A DNA stretch of 64,000 nucleotides from the NCBI RefSeq assembly GCF_947501905.1, contig NZ_CANMXL010000003.1:558001-622000 (forward strand), in the 5' to 3' direction. This document shows positions 51,671 to 59,783 of the stretch, piece by piece (within the stretch, counting starts at the first letter, position 1; each line of letters opens with the position of its first letter). The notes beneath the pieces are model-generated. The model made no database searches and was not told the DNA's origin. It saw only the letters and a program-made list of their open reading frames with translations. Origin of the DNA: an uncultured Winogradskyella sp. (GTDB taxonomy: Bacteria > Bacteroidota > Bacteroidia > Flavobacteriales > Flavobacteriaceae). Position numbers and translations under genes: made by a program.

Positions 51671-52576
51671 TTAAGAAATAGGATGTAGATTTTCAATAAT
51701 CTCTTGTAGATTTTCAAGATCATCCTGCACATACCGTTCCGTAGAAGAAATATAGCGATGGCCTGCCATGTACTGTACTTCACGGATATTGTATTGGGTT
51801 AGCCAATGGGTAATAACCGAAGCACGGATTTGCTTTGGAGAAACTACTTTGTGGTTGATTCGTTTTAGCTTTTTGTAGAGTTGCGCTGTAATGATATCAA
51901 AGCGGTTTGAATTAAGCGGAAACAGCGCCTGTGAGTAGTTTTGTAGCTCCTCTTGGATGATTCCCCTATGTTTCTCGACATATTGGACCAGTGGCAGTAT
52001 TTGCCACGATTTTAGCTCTAATGTGCGACCATTTGTTTTACGAGTACTCGGAATATAAACAATTCCCTTTTCTATATGCACGTGATCAATAGTAAGCGAC
52101 TTTAACGCTGTTACGTTCATACCTTGGTATACGATAAAGCCAGTGATAACCTTGTTGCGAATCGCCACTGATGGATTGCTTGGAAACTCAATATTGTCCA
52201 TTTGATAGCTGTAGTACAAATCTTCAAGCTCTGCATATTCTAGTAAGTTATGGTTAAGCGTTCGTCTAACACCTCGAATGTTTACATTCTGAATGGGATT
52301 ATCGAAACGGTATTCTAAATCAACCAAATAATTGAAGTAGATTTTTAAGGCACCAACTTTGTGTTTTACCGTCGACTGACTTACACGTTTTCCCTTGAGA
52401 CCATACTGTAGCTTCTTCACGAAATCCAAACAGGATTTGTAATCGATAATCATTGGATCGTAAACTTTCCTATCGCACCAATCAAGGAAATGAGACTTGG
52501 TAGCCTCGTAAGACGTAATAGTGGTATCAGCATAGCCTTGCTGTTTCAGGTATTTGGTAAATGGAATATCAGTCAT
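51671..52576 (-). CDS. Degenerate tyrosine recombinase (second of a tandem pair)
   Basis: The 301-residue protein has the phage-integrase fold with an N-terminal SAM-like core-binding domain (TSYEATKSHFLDWC) and a catalytic-like half. The Box I Arg (normally GLR) reads YQGMNVTAL, and Box II HxLR reads KQIRASVI, so the first Arg and the His are missing; Lys (KTNGR), the later Arg, GHRYIS and the Tyr in STERYVQ remain. It overlaps the canonical recombinase by 8 bp and may be a regulatory or structural partner of it. Confidence 0.82.
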   Translation of the reverse strand: MTDIPFTKYLKQQGYADTTITSYEATKSHFLDWCDRKVYDPMIIDYKSCLDFVKKLQYGLKGKRVSQSTVKHKVGALKIYFNYLVDLEYRFDNPIQNVNIRGVRRTLNHNLLEYAELEDLYYSYQMDNIEFPSNPSVAIRNKVITGFIVYQGMNVTALKSLTIDHVHIEKGIVYIPSTRKTNGRTLELKSWQILPLVQYVEKHRGIIQEELQNYSQALFPLNSNRFDIITAQLYKKLKRINHKVVSPKQIRASVITHWLTQYNIREVQYMAGHRYISSTERYVQDDLENLQEIIENLHPIS

Positions 52577-53516
52577 GTACTTGTTGTTTATGAGCGTGTG
52601 GGTCTGCGAGGTGTGTATAGATTTGTGTGCTTTCTAGTGAAGCATGTCCAAGAAAGGAACTAATCATCTGAAGCGGCACGTTATTCTGCATAAGGTGTGT
52701 TGCAATGCTATGGCGTAACGTATGCATCGTAATTCCCTTTTCGATAATGGTTTCGTTGAGTGTCGCTTCAACTATGGCTTTCAAGCGGTGCGCTATTGTT
52801 AAATCATTCATACGCTTACCGTGAGAAGATAACAACAATGCATCCGTTTGATAGTTGGTTATAAACTCCGAACGGTATTCAAAAACATACTCTTCTAAAA
52901 TTTCAAGATTATGCTTATTGATTGGAACGAAGCGTTCCTTATAGTTCTTTCCTTTGCGAACATAGATACGTGATTTTTGAAAGAGAATATCTTCGGTATC
53001 AATATGCACTGCTTCATTCCTGCGAAGTCCACAGCTATATAATAGCACTAATATCGCTCTGTCTCGTGCTTGGAAATACGGTGCCATGTGTGCATACTGA
53101 CAGGCATTAAAAAGGTCTTTGATTTCTGCTTGGGTAAGGATAACTTTATTGTCTTGGTAGTTGATTTTCTCTTGTTTCAAATGCACGCCAAAAAGTACTT
53201 TACCATCGTGTTCTTTGATGTAGGTTTGAAACTTCTTGAGTGCTTGTTGGTGTTTGTTTAAAAAGGCTTTGGAAAGCGAACCGCCACGTCGTTGGTTTTT
53301 ACGTTGAGACAAGTGCGTGTAGTAACTTTTGATAATATGCGTCGTAATGGATGAGACGTTGTTATGACCACGTTGTTCGAGATAGTGGAAAAACTCCTTT
53401 AAATGATGTGGCAGATTGTATACTGTTGATGGTGCGTATCCTAATATCTTCAGCCAATCCTTATAGGACTCCAAGATGGCGTTAAAATGTTCGCTCTGTA
53501 GGATTAACTTCTTCAT
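52569..53516 (-). CDS. Tyrosine recombinase (canonical catalytic set)
   Basis: The 315-residue protein shows all catalytic residues: SCGLRRNEAVHI near residue 160 (Arg), KGKNYKERF (Lys), HTLRHSIATHL near 268 (His-x-x-Arg), LGHASLES near 291 (His) and the nucleophile Tyr in TQIYTHLADP near 302. It should integrate and excise the element. It is translated just before the degenerate recombinase, a tandem pair that is common in Bacteroidota elements. Confidence 0.92.
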   Translation of the reverse strand: MKKLILQSEHFNAILESYKDWLKILGYAPSTVYNLPHHLKEFFHYLEQRGHNNVSSITTHIIKSYYTHLSQRKNQRRGGSLSKAFLNKHQQALKKFQTYIKEHDGKVLFGVHLKQEKINYQDNKVILTQAEIKDLFNACQYAHMAPYFQARDRAILVLLYSCGLRRNEAVHIDTEDILFQKSRIYVRKGKNYKERFVPINKHNLEILEEYVFEYRSEFITNYQTDALLLSSHGKRMNDLTIAHRLKAIVEATLNETIIEKGITMHTLRHSIATHLMQNNVPLQMISSFLGHASLESTQIYTHLADPHAHKQQVHD

Positions 53517-53545
53517 TTTTATGGTTTTCGCTTTGAATAATTAAG

Positions 53546-53690
53546 TGTCGATTATCGACCTACCTTTTATCTTTTACGTTTTGTGGCGACCTATTCGCAA
53601 CTGTTTGATTATCTATTTGTTACCCTCGCCACTTTTATAGTGGCGAACCTGTGACGCGCTGGCGCACTGTAGCGAGGTGAGGTAAACATT
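53546..53690. promoter_or_regulatory. Inverted-repeat-rich region between recombinase and ATPase genes
   Basis: This noncoding stretch contains GTCGATTATCGAC (53547-53559), CGCCACT-N5-AGTGGCG (53627-53645), CTCGC/GCGAG (53625 and 53672) and GC-rich GACGCGCTGGCGC. Its GC content is higher than that of the neighbours. Recombinase binding, an attachment site or a promoter with operators are all possible. Confidence 0.45.
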
Positions 53691-55217
53691 TTAACTCGCC
53701 TCTATTAGCTTATCCACGCACAGCGTCAATGCTTGATTGATGCTTTTCTCTAAATCTCCAAACTCATCCACATCGACTATCTCGTACACAAAGGAATCGC
53801 TTTCGATATCAGTTCTGCGTATAATGAACCCTTCTTGTAGAAGCAGGAGCTGATAACGACGATGGGTGCTTTCCGCAATTCTGAATGCTTTGCGGATTTC
53901 TCGATTAGTAAAAACAGTATCTTGTTTCTTTTTCAAATATATTTTCAGCCTTTCGAAGTAGTTTCGAGTTGCTCCGTTCAGATTATCAGACTTGCGGAGC
54001 AGAATAGGTTTTAATAATTCATTGGCATAGCGTATATCTTCCAATGTGGTTTCAATATATTCTTCGCCTGTTTGCTGATCAAATTTCGATTCACGTTGGT
54101 GTTGATGGTAGAAAGTAATAGCTTCAATAAATTGCAGATAATGAGCATTGGTACGTCGTGGTTTGAATACTGATTTAGGTAATATCAAGTGTTCGGCAAG
54201 TGGATTGATTACTCGTACAGGTTTCAGTAAGCGTTGTACATTTTGTAATAATTCCTCTGCCATCAGTTCTTCTACAACATCCACCTTTCCTGCTGACATA
54301 CGACGTTGGTATTTCATAATGCGCTCGTCTTGCTCCTCACTTTCATTAATGTAAAGCAAGAAACTACGATTGCTGTTATCTTCGTAAATACTTTCTTTGG
54401 TTGTACAGCCACCTACCGATACAGGACCCTCAACGGTTAAGTTCTTGGTCTTACCTTGTCCACCAATTCCCTTTTGAACAACCGATTTTGTAATACGCTT
54501 CTTGGTCTGTAATTCTCGCAGTGGATAGAGTACATCACCAGCACCATCTAAATCTTCAATCAAGACGAGCTTGTGTTTCAGTTCGTCTTTTTTGAAATAG
54601 TAAAAAGAATTACTGGACAAACTCGTGAGGCTTAATCTATCTTCGGATGGTATCAATTCTGCAACAGAACTTTGCAAATGCGTTTTTCCCGAACCACTGC
54701 TTCCAAACGAAATACAGTGGAGTGGATTATCCATTTTACGAGAGGTAAATATCAAGTACATCAGTAAGCGGTTATTCTCTTCACCGATAACACCCGATTT
54801 GCCAATGTACTTGTTGGTCTTTTCAAGCAGATTTTTTGACTTGAGAAAATCCATTGCAGAGCGTCTTTCCTTTTTGGATAGCAGGTATTCTTCGACTTCT
54901 TCGTTTTCGACTTGTTCGAGTACTTCCAATCGGAAGTGTTCTAACTTACTAATAAGTTCCTGTAAAGCTCGTCGTATAATTGAGGTACCAATTTCCAAAA
55001 ATTCAGCAAGTTTACGAACGAACTTCTCAACGCCATTAGCGTTATACAAATCAATGTTATGACGCATGGCATGGAACTCATCATCAACACGATGTACCTT
55101 AATCGTTACTCGAAGTCTATCCAATCCAAACGTCGAGAGCCCACCGAGAATATGAAATTCAAGTACCCCGGTGGTATAGATGTAATGGTTTGGATTCGTT
55201 GTATTCAATTGGCTCAT
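53691..55217 (-). CDS. AAA-type ATPase, element replication or maintenance protein
   Basis: The 508-residue protein is not assigned to a named family. Walker A is FGSSGSGKTHLQ near residue 170-181 and Walker B LVLIEDLDG near 217-225. Before it lies a helical region (about 60-140) and after it an arginine-finger-like SNRSFLLYI near 286. The last third (about 400-508) contains a winged-helix-like segment (TNREIRKAFRIAESTHRRY). The layout is that of a primase/helicase-type protein of mobile elements. It is divergent from the XRE regulator. Confidence 0.7.
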   Translation of the reverse strand: MSQLNTTNPNHYIYTTGVLEFHILGGLSTFGLDRLRVTIKVHRVDDEFHAMRHNIDLYNANGVEKFVRKLAEFLEIGTSIIRRALQELISKLEHFRLEVLEQVENEEVEEYLLSKKERRSAMDFLKSKNLLEKTNKYIGKSGVIGEENNRLLMYLIFTSRKMDNPLHCISFGSSGSGKTHLQSSVAELIPSEDRLSLTSLSSNSFYYFKKDELKHKLVLIEDLDGAGDVLYPLRELQTKKRITKSVVQKGIGGQGKTKNLTVEGPVSVGGCTTKESIYEDNSNRSFLLYINESEEQDERIMKYQRRMSAGKVDVVEELMAEELLQNVQRLLKPVRVINPLAEHLILPKSVFKPRRTNAHYLQFIEAITFYHQHQRESKFDQQTGEEYIETTLEDIRYANELLKPILLRKSDNLNGATRNYFERLKIYLKKKQDTVFTNREIRKAFRIAESTHRRYQLLLLQEGFIIRRTDIESDSFVYEIVDVDEFGDLEKSINQALTLCVDKLIEAS

Positions 55218-55251
55218 ATTTTAAAACATCATATTACACAAATTAACAAGT

Positions 55252-55259
55252 CAAATATA
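55252..55259 (-). promoter_or_regulatory. -7 box of the ATPase gene
   Basis: On the minus strand TATATTTG matches TAnnTTTG, 34 bp before the ATPase start. The 130-bp gap to the XRE gene holds both promoters; a -33 TTG was not found. Confidence 0.45.
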
Positions 55260-55347
55260 AACAAATATGTTTAATAAAATAATTAAAACTTGTGTTTTTT
55301 GCTGTTTACGTCTGTTTTTCATAAGTTTGTGGTAAATAATTAGCACT

Positions 55348-55737
55348 ATGGACGCAACACAAGCACTATTACTCGCCAATATTAAACGTATACGTAAGGA
55401 AAAGGGACTCACACAACAAGACGTTGCTGACAGTTCAGATATGCTTGTACCAACCTATTCACGATTAGAACGTGGTGGTTCTAATCCTTCTTTAGCTTCG
55501 ATGATACGTATCGCCAATGCGCTTGATGTTTCTTTAATAGAATTACTTTCCACTACAGAGATAAAGGATAGAAGCATTGCTCAAAAACTTGAGATGATAA
55601 ATGATCTTTCAGACTACAACAAGAATGTTGTAAACATTTTACTGGATTCAATGATTGAGAAAGATCGTGTTGAAAAATTTCAGAATGTTAAAATGAAGAA
55701 TCGCCTTGCAGAACTAGCCAAAGTGCGAGGTAAATAA
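55348..55737 (+). CDS. XRE-family transcriptional regulator
   Basis: The 129-residue protein has an HTH of the XRE/Cro-C1 type: IKRIRKEKGLTQQDVADSSDMLVPTYSRLERGGSNPSLASMIRIANAL, of which I cite the pattern LTQQDVAD-x9-YSRLERG near residues 21-45. The remaining helix-rich tail may dimerise or sense a signal. It faces the ATPase gene and is likely the repressor of the element. The 213 bp after it show nothing I can name. Confidence 0.9.
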   Translation: MDATQALLLANIKRIRKEKGLTQQDVADSSDMLVPTYSRLERGGSNPSLASMIRIANALDVSLIELLSTTEIKDRSIAQKLEMINDLSDYNKNVVNILLDSMIEKDRVEKFQNVKMKNRLAELAKVRGK

Positions 55738-55950
55738 GATACGCTTCAAGTGTCCGCTTTCTTATCTACAATTACTTTATTTTTTAGTAATGCACTCCTG
55801 TATTAGATTAAAGACTCATAAATACTTTCGACACTATCCTAGTGCCGTTTTTTCGCAAGGATTTGCTCCTAGCGGATTCCTCCTTGTCAAAAAAACTTTG
55901 CCACTAGGCTTTACTGTCAGCGTATTATTCGTTAACCTTTATATAATACT

Positions 55951-56313
55951 ATGACTCATTTAGAACTAAAAAAAACGCTTACATCAATTGCAGAAAAAGA
56001 AGCAGGAACAAAGATTGAAGGCTTTATTGCTTACGACGCACTTAATTACGATCCGGAAGACTGTTCAACTTATATTAAAAACCTTCTCAATCCTGAAACA
56101 TCAATGAGTATGATGTTCCAATTTTTTGAATATTCAGATGTTGATGATTTTTATCAAACTTATAAAAATGACATTCTGAAAAAGCAAAAACAATTTGGCA
56201 TTACTCATAACGACCTTTTGAAATTTAAAGGCCATGCTATTACCAATCTCTGCTGGATCGTAATTGAAGAAACAGCCAATCAAATGGCAAAAGAATTAGA
56301 GCTTGAGATATAG
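55951..56313 (+). CDS. Hypothetical protein of the mobile element
   Basis: I do not recognise this 120-residue acidic protein. It is mostly helical, with a segment rich in aromatic and acidic residues (YDPEDCSTYIKNLL, YSDVDDFYQTYK) and no membrane helix. It is on its own between the XRE gene and a hairpin array. A hairpin with T7 overlaps its stop. Confidence 0.6.
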   Translation: MTHLELKKTLTSIAEKEAGTKIEGFIAYDALNYDPEDCSTYIKNLLNPETSMSMMFQFFEYSDVDDFYQTYKNDILKKQKQFGITHNDLLKFKGHAITNLCWIVIEETANQMAKELELEI

Positions 56314-56324
56314 CTCTTTTTTTT
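56298..56324 (+). terminator. Terminator overlapping the stop of the hypothetical gene
   Basis: AGAGCT and AGCTCT (8-base loop) are followed by T8; the hairpin begins inside the last codons of the gene. Confidence 0.7.
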
Positions 56325-56374
56325 ATTGGAAGCTAGGTGATTTTAATTCTCAAAATATGATGTCCTTTAAAAAA

Positions 56375-56549
56375 AGTAGCTGTCCAAAGTCGCCTTACCA
56401 TGTGGCTTTTTGGACAGCTACTGGCACGATGATCGTAAGTCGGAATCAACTAGTGATTCCTTTTAGCGACATCGTGGCAAGATTGCACCTTAAGCCATAA
56501 GGTCTGTCGACACTAAGGTTAAGGTGCTATCTTGCTAGGGAGACCCTAG
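56375..56549. repeat. Array of strong hairpins (candidate origin of transfer or folded ssDNA element)
   Basis: The 307 bp between the hypothetical gene and the relaxase stop hold no gene but hairpins: a perfect 14-bp repeat AGTAGCTGTCCAAA/TTTGGACAGCTACT (56375-56422), an imperfect 23-bp repeat around GGAATCA/TGATTCC with CACGAT/ATCGTG ends (56423-56478), a 16-bp repeat with one mismatch CAAGATTGCACCTTAA/TTAAGGTGCTATCTTG (56478-56534) and CTAGGG-AGA-CCCTAG (56535-56549). An oriT is expected near the relaxase gene, and these folds fit it; an ncRNA is an alternative. Confidence 0.55.
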
Positions 56550-56560
56550 AACCCCAAACC

Positions 56561-56599
56561 AAAAACAGCTAACAGAAATGCACCCTGTTAGCTGTTTTT
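56561..56599. terminator. Bidirectional terminator at the end of the mob operon
   Basis: Perfect 15-bp arms (AAAAACAGCTAACAG and CTGTTAGCTGTTTTT) around a 9-base loop, 21 bp after the relaxase fragment's stop on the minus strand. Confidence 0.85.
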
Positions 56600-56620
56600 G
56601 TATTATCCAAATACTAATGA

Positions 56621-56926
56621 TTACCGTTCTCGATCACTGTCTTTAGAACGATTATTTCGTAGTTTTCTAACTTGTGATAAACGCTGATTACGAATGATGT
56701 TTTTATCCAATAATTGTAGTTTTTCCATTGGATACCCAAGAGTTTTAAAACGGTATTTCCGTTTTGATTTAATACCGACATCTTTTCCATTTCGTTGGTA
56801 GATCTGATGTCCTTTCTGTTTAAGTAGTTCAATAAACTTATTTGATGATTTAGCTTTGTCATAGACTTCAGCCAAGTCTAATTGCAGTTGCTGTTTTTCT
56901 GAGAGTTTTCCCGTACGGAGTTGCAA
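56621..56926 (-). pseudogene. C-terminal part of the relaxase, separated by a frameshift
   Basis: This 101-residue frame (first codon TTG) continues the relaxase: YDKAKSSNKFIELLKQKGHQIYQR and KRKYRFKTLGYPMEKLQLL are the normal C-terminal segments of Bacteroidota MobA/VirD2-type relaxases. It is in another frame than the N-terminal part. One extra A in the A9 run at 56960-56968 would rejoin both into about 302 residues. Confidence 0.75.
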
Positions 56927-56943
56927 TTGGTATTCCGCATCTT

Positions 56944-57525
56944 TTAGAAGCGATGGTTCTTTTTTTTTGAATGATTTACCTTGCTATGCTCAAGTTGTAG
57001 GTGCTTTTCTTGATAGCGTTCCATGGTTTGTTTCAGTTCACGGAATTGATTCTTAGACAGGCGTTTTACTTTTCCACCAAGCTCTACAGCAGAAACAATA
57101 GCGTGAATATGTAAATGGGTCTTATTTCTATGCAACGAAAAAACCATTAGTGAATTTGGGCTACGCTCTTTAGCATAGGTTCTAGCCACATCTAGCATGG
57201 CATCCCTGGACAAATTTTTAGAATCATTGGCGTGAAAACTAATGATTTCGTGATACGCCCTGTTACCGTTTTTATGCGGAATTAACCGCTTTTCGTTATT
57301 AGTTTCGAACTGAGTTAGCATATTGTCGATACGAGCCTCTAAAACGGCTGTTTCAAGTGTCGTGTTTCCTTTAAATTGTATAAGTTCTTTGTGGTACTTT
57401 CTATCGCCACGAATGGATCTACTTAACACAAAACCCGAATCTGTCAGATCGTGTCCTACCAAAATATACCGCAGGACATTAGACAGATTGGTTTTACTTT
57501 TTATGGACTTACTTTTAATAATCAC
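56944..57525 (-). CDS. Relaxase / mobilization nuclease, N-terminal part
   Basis: The 193-residue product is a MobA/VirD2-family relaxase: KSKSIKSKTNLSNVLRYI near the N-terminus, RAYHEIISFHANDSKNL near residue 92 and HLHIHAIVSAV near 137 (three-His metal site THLHIHA). It would nick oriT and attach to the DNA through Tyr. It stops early (KKKNHRF) at a frameshift in an A9 run, where the remainder continues in another frame. It lies 3 bp downstream of the MobC-like gene. Confidence 0.85.
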   Translation of the reverse strand: MIIKSKSIKSKTNLSNVLRYILVGHDLTDSGFVLSRSIRGDRKYHKELIQFKGNTTLETAVLEARIDNMLTQFETNNEKRLIPHKNGNRAYHEIISFHANDSKNLSRDAMLDVARTYAKERSPNSLMVFSLHRNKTHLHIHAIVSAVELGGKVKRLSKNQFRELKQTMERYQEKHLQLEHSKVNHSKKKNHRF

Positions 57526-57528
57526 CTT

Positions 57529-57963
57529 TTATGCTGTTAGCTTTGAAAATTGAAGTTCCAGTTGTTCGATGCGCTCCAGTAAATTTTCTAACTCTAGAGA
57601 TTCTCCGCTGTCTAGCACTTGCTCTACAAGTGCAATCAATTGCATCAGTTTTTGATGTATGGTTACTAATTGTTCATTATCAAAGTCTGATTTTGAACCA
57701 CCGTCTAAGGCGTTAAACACTGCGTCATATAAATATTTCGAGACGGTTCTGGTTCCTTTTTCTCGTTTGATGCGCCCCAGTGTATTAATATCAAAACCAA
57801 GCCTAAACTCTTTACGGGTTTTTCTGCGTTTACGGTTATACGCTTTGTGCCAAAGCTTATAGTATTGTTTTTTGGCTTCGATAATTTCTGCTTTGGTAGG
57901 ATTGGTATTTGCTTCAAACACCATATCCAAATACTCATAAATACTATTGAATTGCATAGTCAT
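57529..57963 (-). CDS. MobC-like relaxosome accessory protein
   Basis: The 144-residue protein is highly basic in the middle (YNRKRRKTRKEFRLGFD), then has IKREKGTRTVSKYLYDAVFNALD, which resembles the conserved block of MobC/RHH-type mobilization proteins, and ends with a leucine-rich coiled coil (LELENLLERIEQLELQFS). It should bind oriT and assist the relaxase, which starts 3 bp downstream. Confidence 0.75.
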   Translation of the reverse strand: MTMQFNSIYEYLDMVFEANTNPTKAEIIEAKKQYYKLWHKAYNRKRRKTRKEFRLGFDINTLGRIKREKGTRTVSKYLYDAVFNALDGGSKSDFDNEQLVTIHQKLMQLIALVEQVLDSGESLELENLLERIEQLELQFSKLTA

Positions 57964-57970
57964 AGAAGTT

Positions 57971-58150
57971 TTAATGATTGAATTTTACAAAGTGTTGTTC
58001 ATATACTTTTTGCGCCTGTATTTGAGCATAGGTAGTTTGTTGAAAATAAGTGCCTGCACTTTGTTTACTTGGAAGTGAAATACCTTGAAAAGTACTTTCA
58101 CCTTTTAAGATGGCTTTCTTGATGGTTTGTATGATTGTATATCTTTCCAT
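57971..58150 (-). CDS. Small basic protein, unknown
   Basis: This 59-residue frame starts MERYTIIQTIKKAIL and ends with EQHFVKFNH. It lies 2 bp downstream of the coupling-protein gene and 7 bp upstream of mobC on the same strand, filling an otherwise empty operon gap. No family is recognised. Confidence 0.5.
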   Translation of the reverse strand: MERYTIIQTIKKAILKGESTFQGISLPSKQSAGTYFQQTTYAQIQAQKVYEQHFVKFNH

Positions 58151-58152
58151 TG

Positions 58153-59610
58153 CTATTTGTTTTTGTTTTTTGGAGTTTGGTTATCATCTCTGTAGGTTTC
58201 AAAATCAATGTATTGCGCTGTATATTCCATATTCAATACTTCAGCATTAATGGGAGCTTCAAGTTCCATATAGTGGACTAGCTTAGATTGTTTGTAAAAA
58301 GGAATGGTTTTACACTTTAGCGGTTGCATACCACTTGGAACGACAAGAATTTGGTCTTTAGGCATTGTGCGTACTTCGTCTGGTGTCATAAGTGTTCTTA
58401 TACGCTTATAACCACTGTCATCTTGATATTCATACACACCGAGCGTATCTGAGATAGCACGACTCTCATCCGAAAGCCCTGTGAAGTACACCTTTACATT
58501 GGCATTGTTTAAAATGGTTTTACCATTATGAATACCGTAGTTGTTATATAGCTGATTCTCCGACTGAATTACACCCATTATTGGCATAGAAAACTTACGA
58601 GAATTGGATATCACGTTTGCCAAATTTGGTAGATGTAGACTGGAGAGTTCTTCCAAAATAACGAACACATCATTATCATCTTTACTGGGTAAACTTCTGA
58701 AAACGTGCGAAAAATACTGCTCCCAAAAAATGCTTAAAATAGTGCTGTAATACTGCATGTCTGATAACGGACAGCGCAGGAACACCGCTACTTTTTCTTT
58801 GCGTAATTGTTCGAAATTGAATGTATCGACAGAAGTTAGGTCACATAGTGTTTCGTCTTCTCCTAAAAAGGCTAAAGATGCCTGAGCAGAGCTGATGATA
58901 CTTGCACGAGTATTTTCGGAATTCCCCATTAATGAAAGGAATTTACGCCATAGATGTTTCGGAGTCGTATCCGCAAAATAGGCATCAATTACTTCTGGTT
59001 CTCCAGCCAGTGTTTCTAGTATTCTATACACATTAGCCAAATTCTGATGGATACGTGGTTCAGTAGCACTTAAATGATGAATACAAAGTCCAATGAGTTC
59101 CGTTGCTTTAAGCGTCCAGAAGTCTGAATCTTTGCTTGTAGCACGAACGAGCATACTTGCTACTTTGTTTACATCCGCATTTGTTTGAATTCTATGAAGC
59201 GGATTGTAATACAATGAATTGGTCTTGTCTCCAAAATTGATTTCTTCGACCTTATAACCACGATGTAATAAGAAATTTCGAGTCTTGATCAATTCTCCTG
59301 ACGGATCGTTAATCACAATTGAACCACCACTTTTATCATTTCCAATGTTGAAAATAGTTGGATAAATTATAGTGGTAGTTTTACCACCACCACTTGGCGA
59401 AACAACCACCATATTGTTGCGCGACTGCTGCACTGACAAATGTTTTTTTCCTGTAACAGAAAAGCCTTTATGCCTTGCAGATATGAGTTTCGAAGCTTTT
59501 GTAAAGTCAGCCTTGAGACGGTGGTCTTTGCCTGCAATCTTATCTAAAATGCCGTCTAAGAACTCTCCCGTTCTTTCCATAGCCAGTATTCTGAAATCTT
59601 TAATAGTCAT
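58153..59610 (-). CDS. Type IV coupling protein (TraG/TraD-like ATPase)
   Basis: The 485-residue protein has the coupling-protein P-loop VVSPSGGGKTTTI near residue 71-83, NDPSGEL near 103, and Walker B VFVILEELSSLHLPN near 310-324, followed by the family pattern SENQLYNNYG. No transmembrane segment is seen at the N-terminus, as in short Bacteroidota forms. It brings the relaxase-DNA complex to a secretion pore, probably that of a helper element. Confidence 0.88.
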   Translation of the reverse strand: MTIKDFRILAMERTGEFLDGILDKIAGKDHRLKADFTKASKLISARHKGFSVTGKKHLSVQQSRNNMVVVSPSGGGKTTTIIYPTIFNIGNDKSGGSIVINDPSGELIKTRNFLLHRGYKVEEINFGDKTNSLYYNPLHRIQTNADVNKVASMLVRATSKDSDFWTLKATELIGLCIHHLSATEPRIHQNLANVYRILETLAGEPEVIDAYFADTTPKHLWRKFLSLMGNSENTRASIISSAQASLAFLGEDETLCDLTSVDTFNFEQLRKEKVAVFLRCPLSDMQYYSTILSIFWEQYFSHVFRSLPSKDDNDVFVILEELSSLHLPNLANVISNSRKFSMPIMGVIQSENQLYNNYGIHNGKTILNNANVKVYFTGLSDESRAISDTLGVYEYQDDSGYKRIRTLMTPDEVRTMPKDQILVVPSGMQPLKCKTIPFYKQSKLVHYMELEAPINAEVLNMEYTAQYIDFETYRDDNQTPKNKNK

Positions 59611-59641
59611 CGTTTAAAATTTTTAACTGCCTCTTTGAGGT

Positions 59642-59773
59642 CTATTTTCCAAGTAGCTTTTGAAATGCGTTATTGAACGCCTCTAAAAAGAGTTCCAATC
59701 CACGTGTCACGGTGTACACGCAGATCAAAACAATTTTGAAGAGGAATTGTAATAGTGTTAGTATTGCTTTCAT
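59642..59773 (-). CDS. Small membrane protein, unknown
   Basis: The 43-residue frame (MKAILTLLQFLFKIVLICVY start) has one membrane helix and ends FQKLLGK. It lies between the lipoprotein gene and the coupling-protein gene on the same strand, 10 bp after the former. No homologue is known to me. Confidence 0.45.
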   Translation of the reverse strand: MKAILTLLQFLFKIVLICVYTVTRGLELFLEAFNNAFQKLLGK

Positions 59774-59783
59774 ATCGCTGAAT

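Noticed and set aside
54625..55062. A 145-codon plus-strand frame opposite the AAA ATPase gene
   Set aside because: It lies wholly within the antisense of a gene with clear Walker motifs, and its composition is that of a shadow frame.
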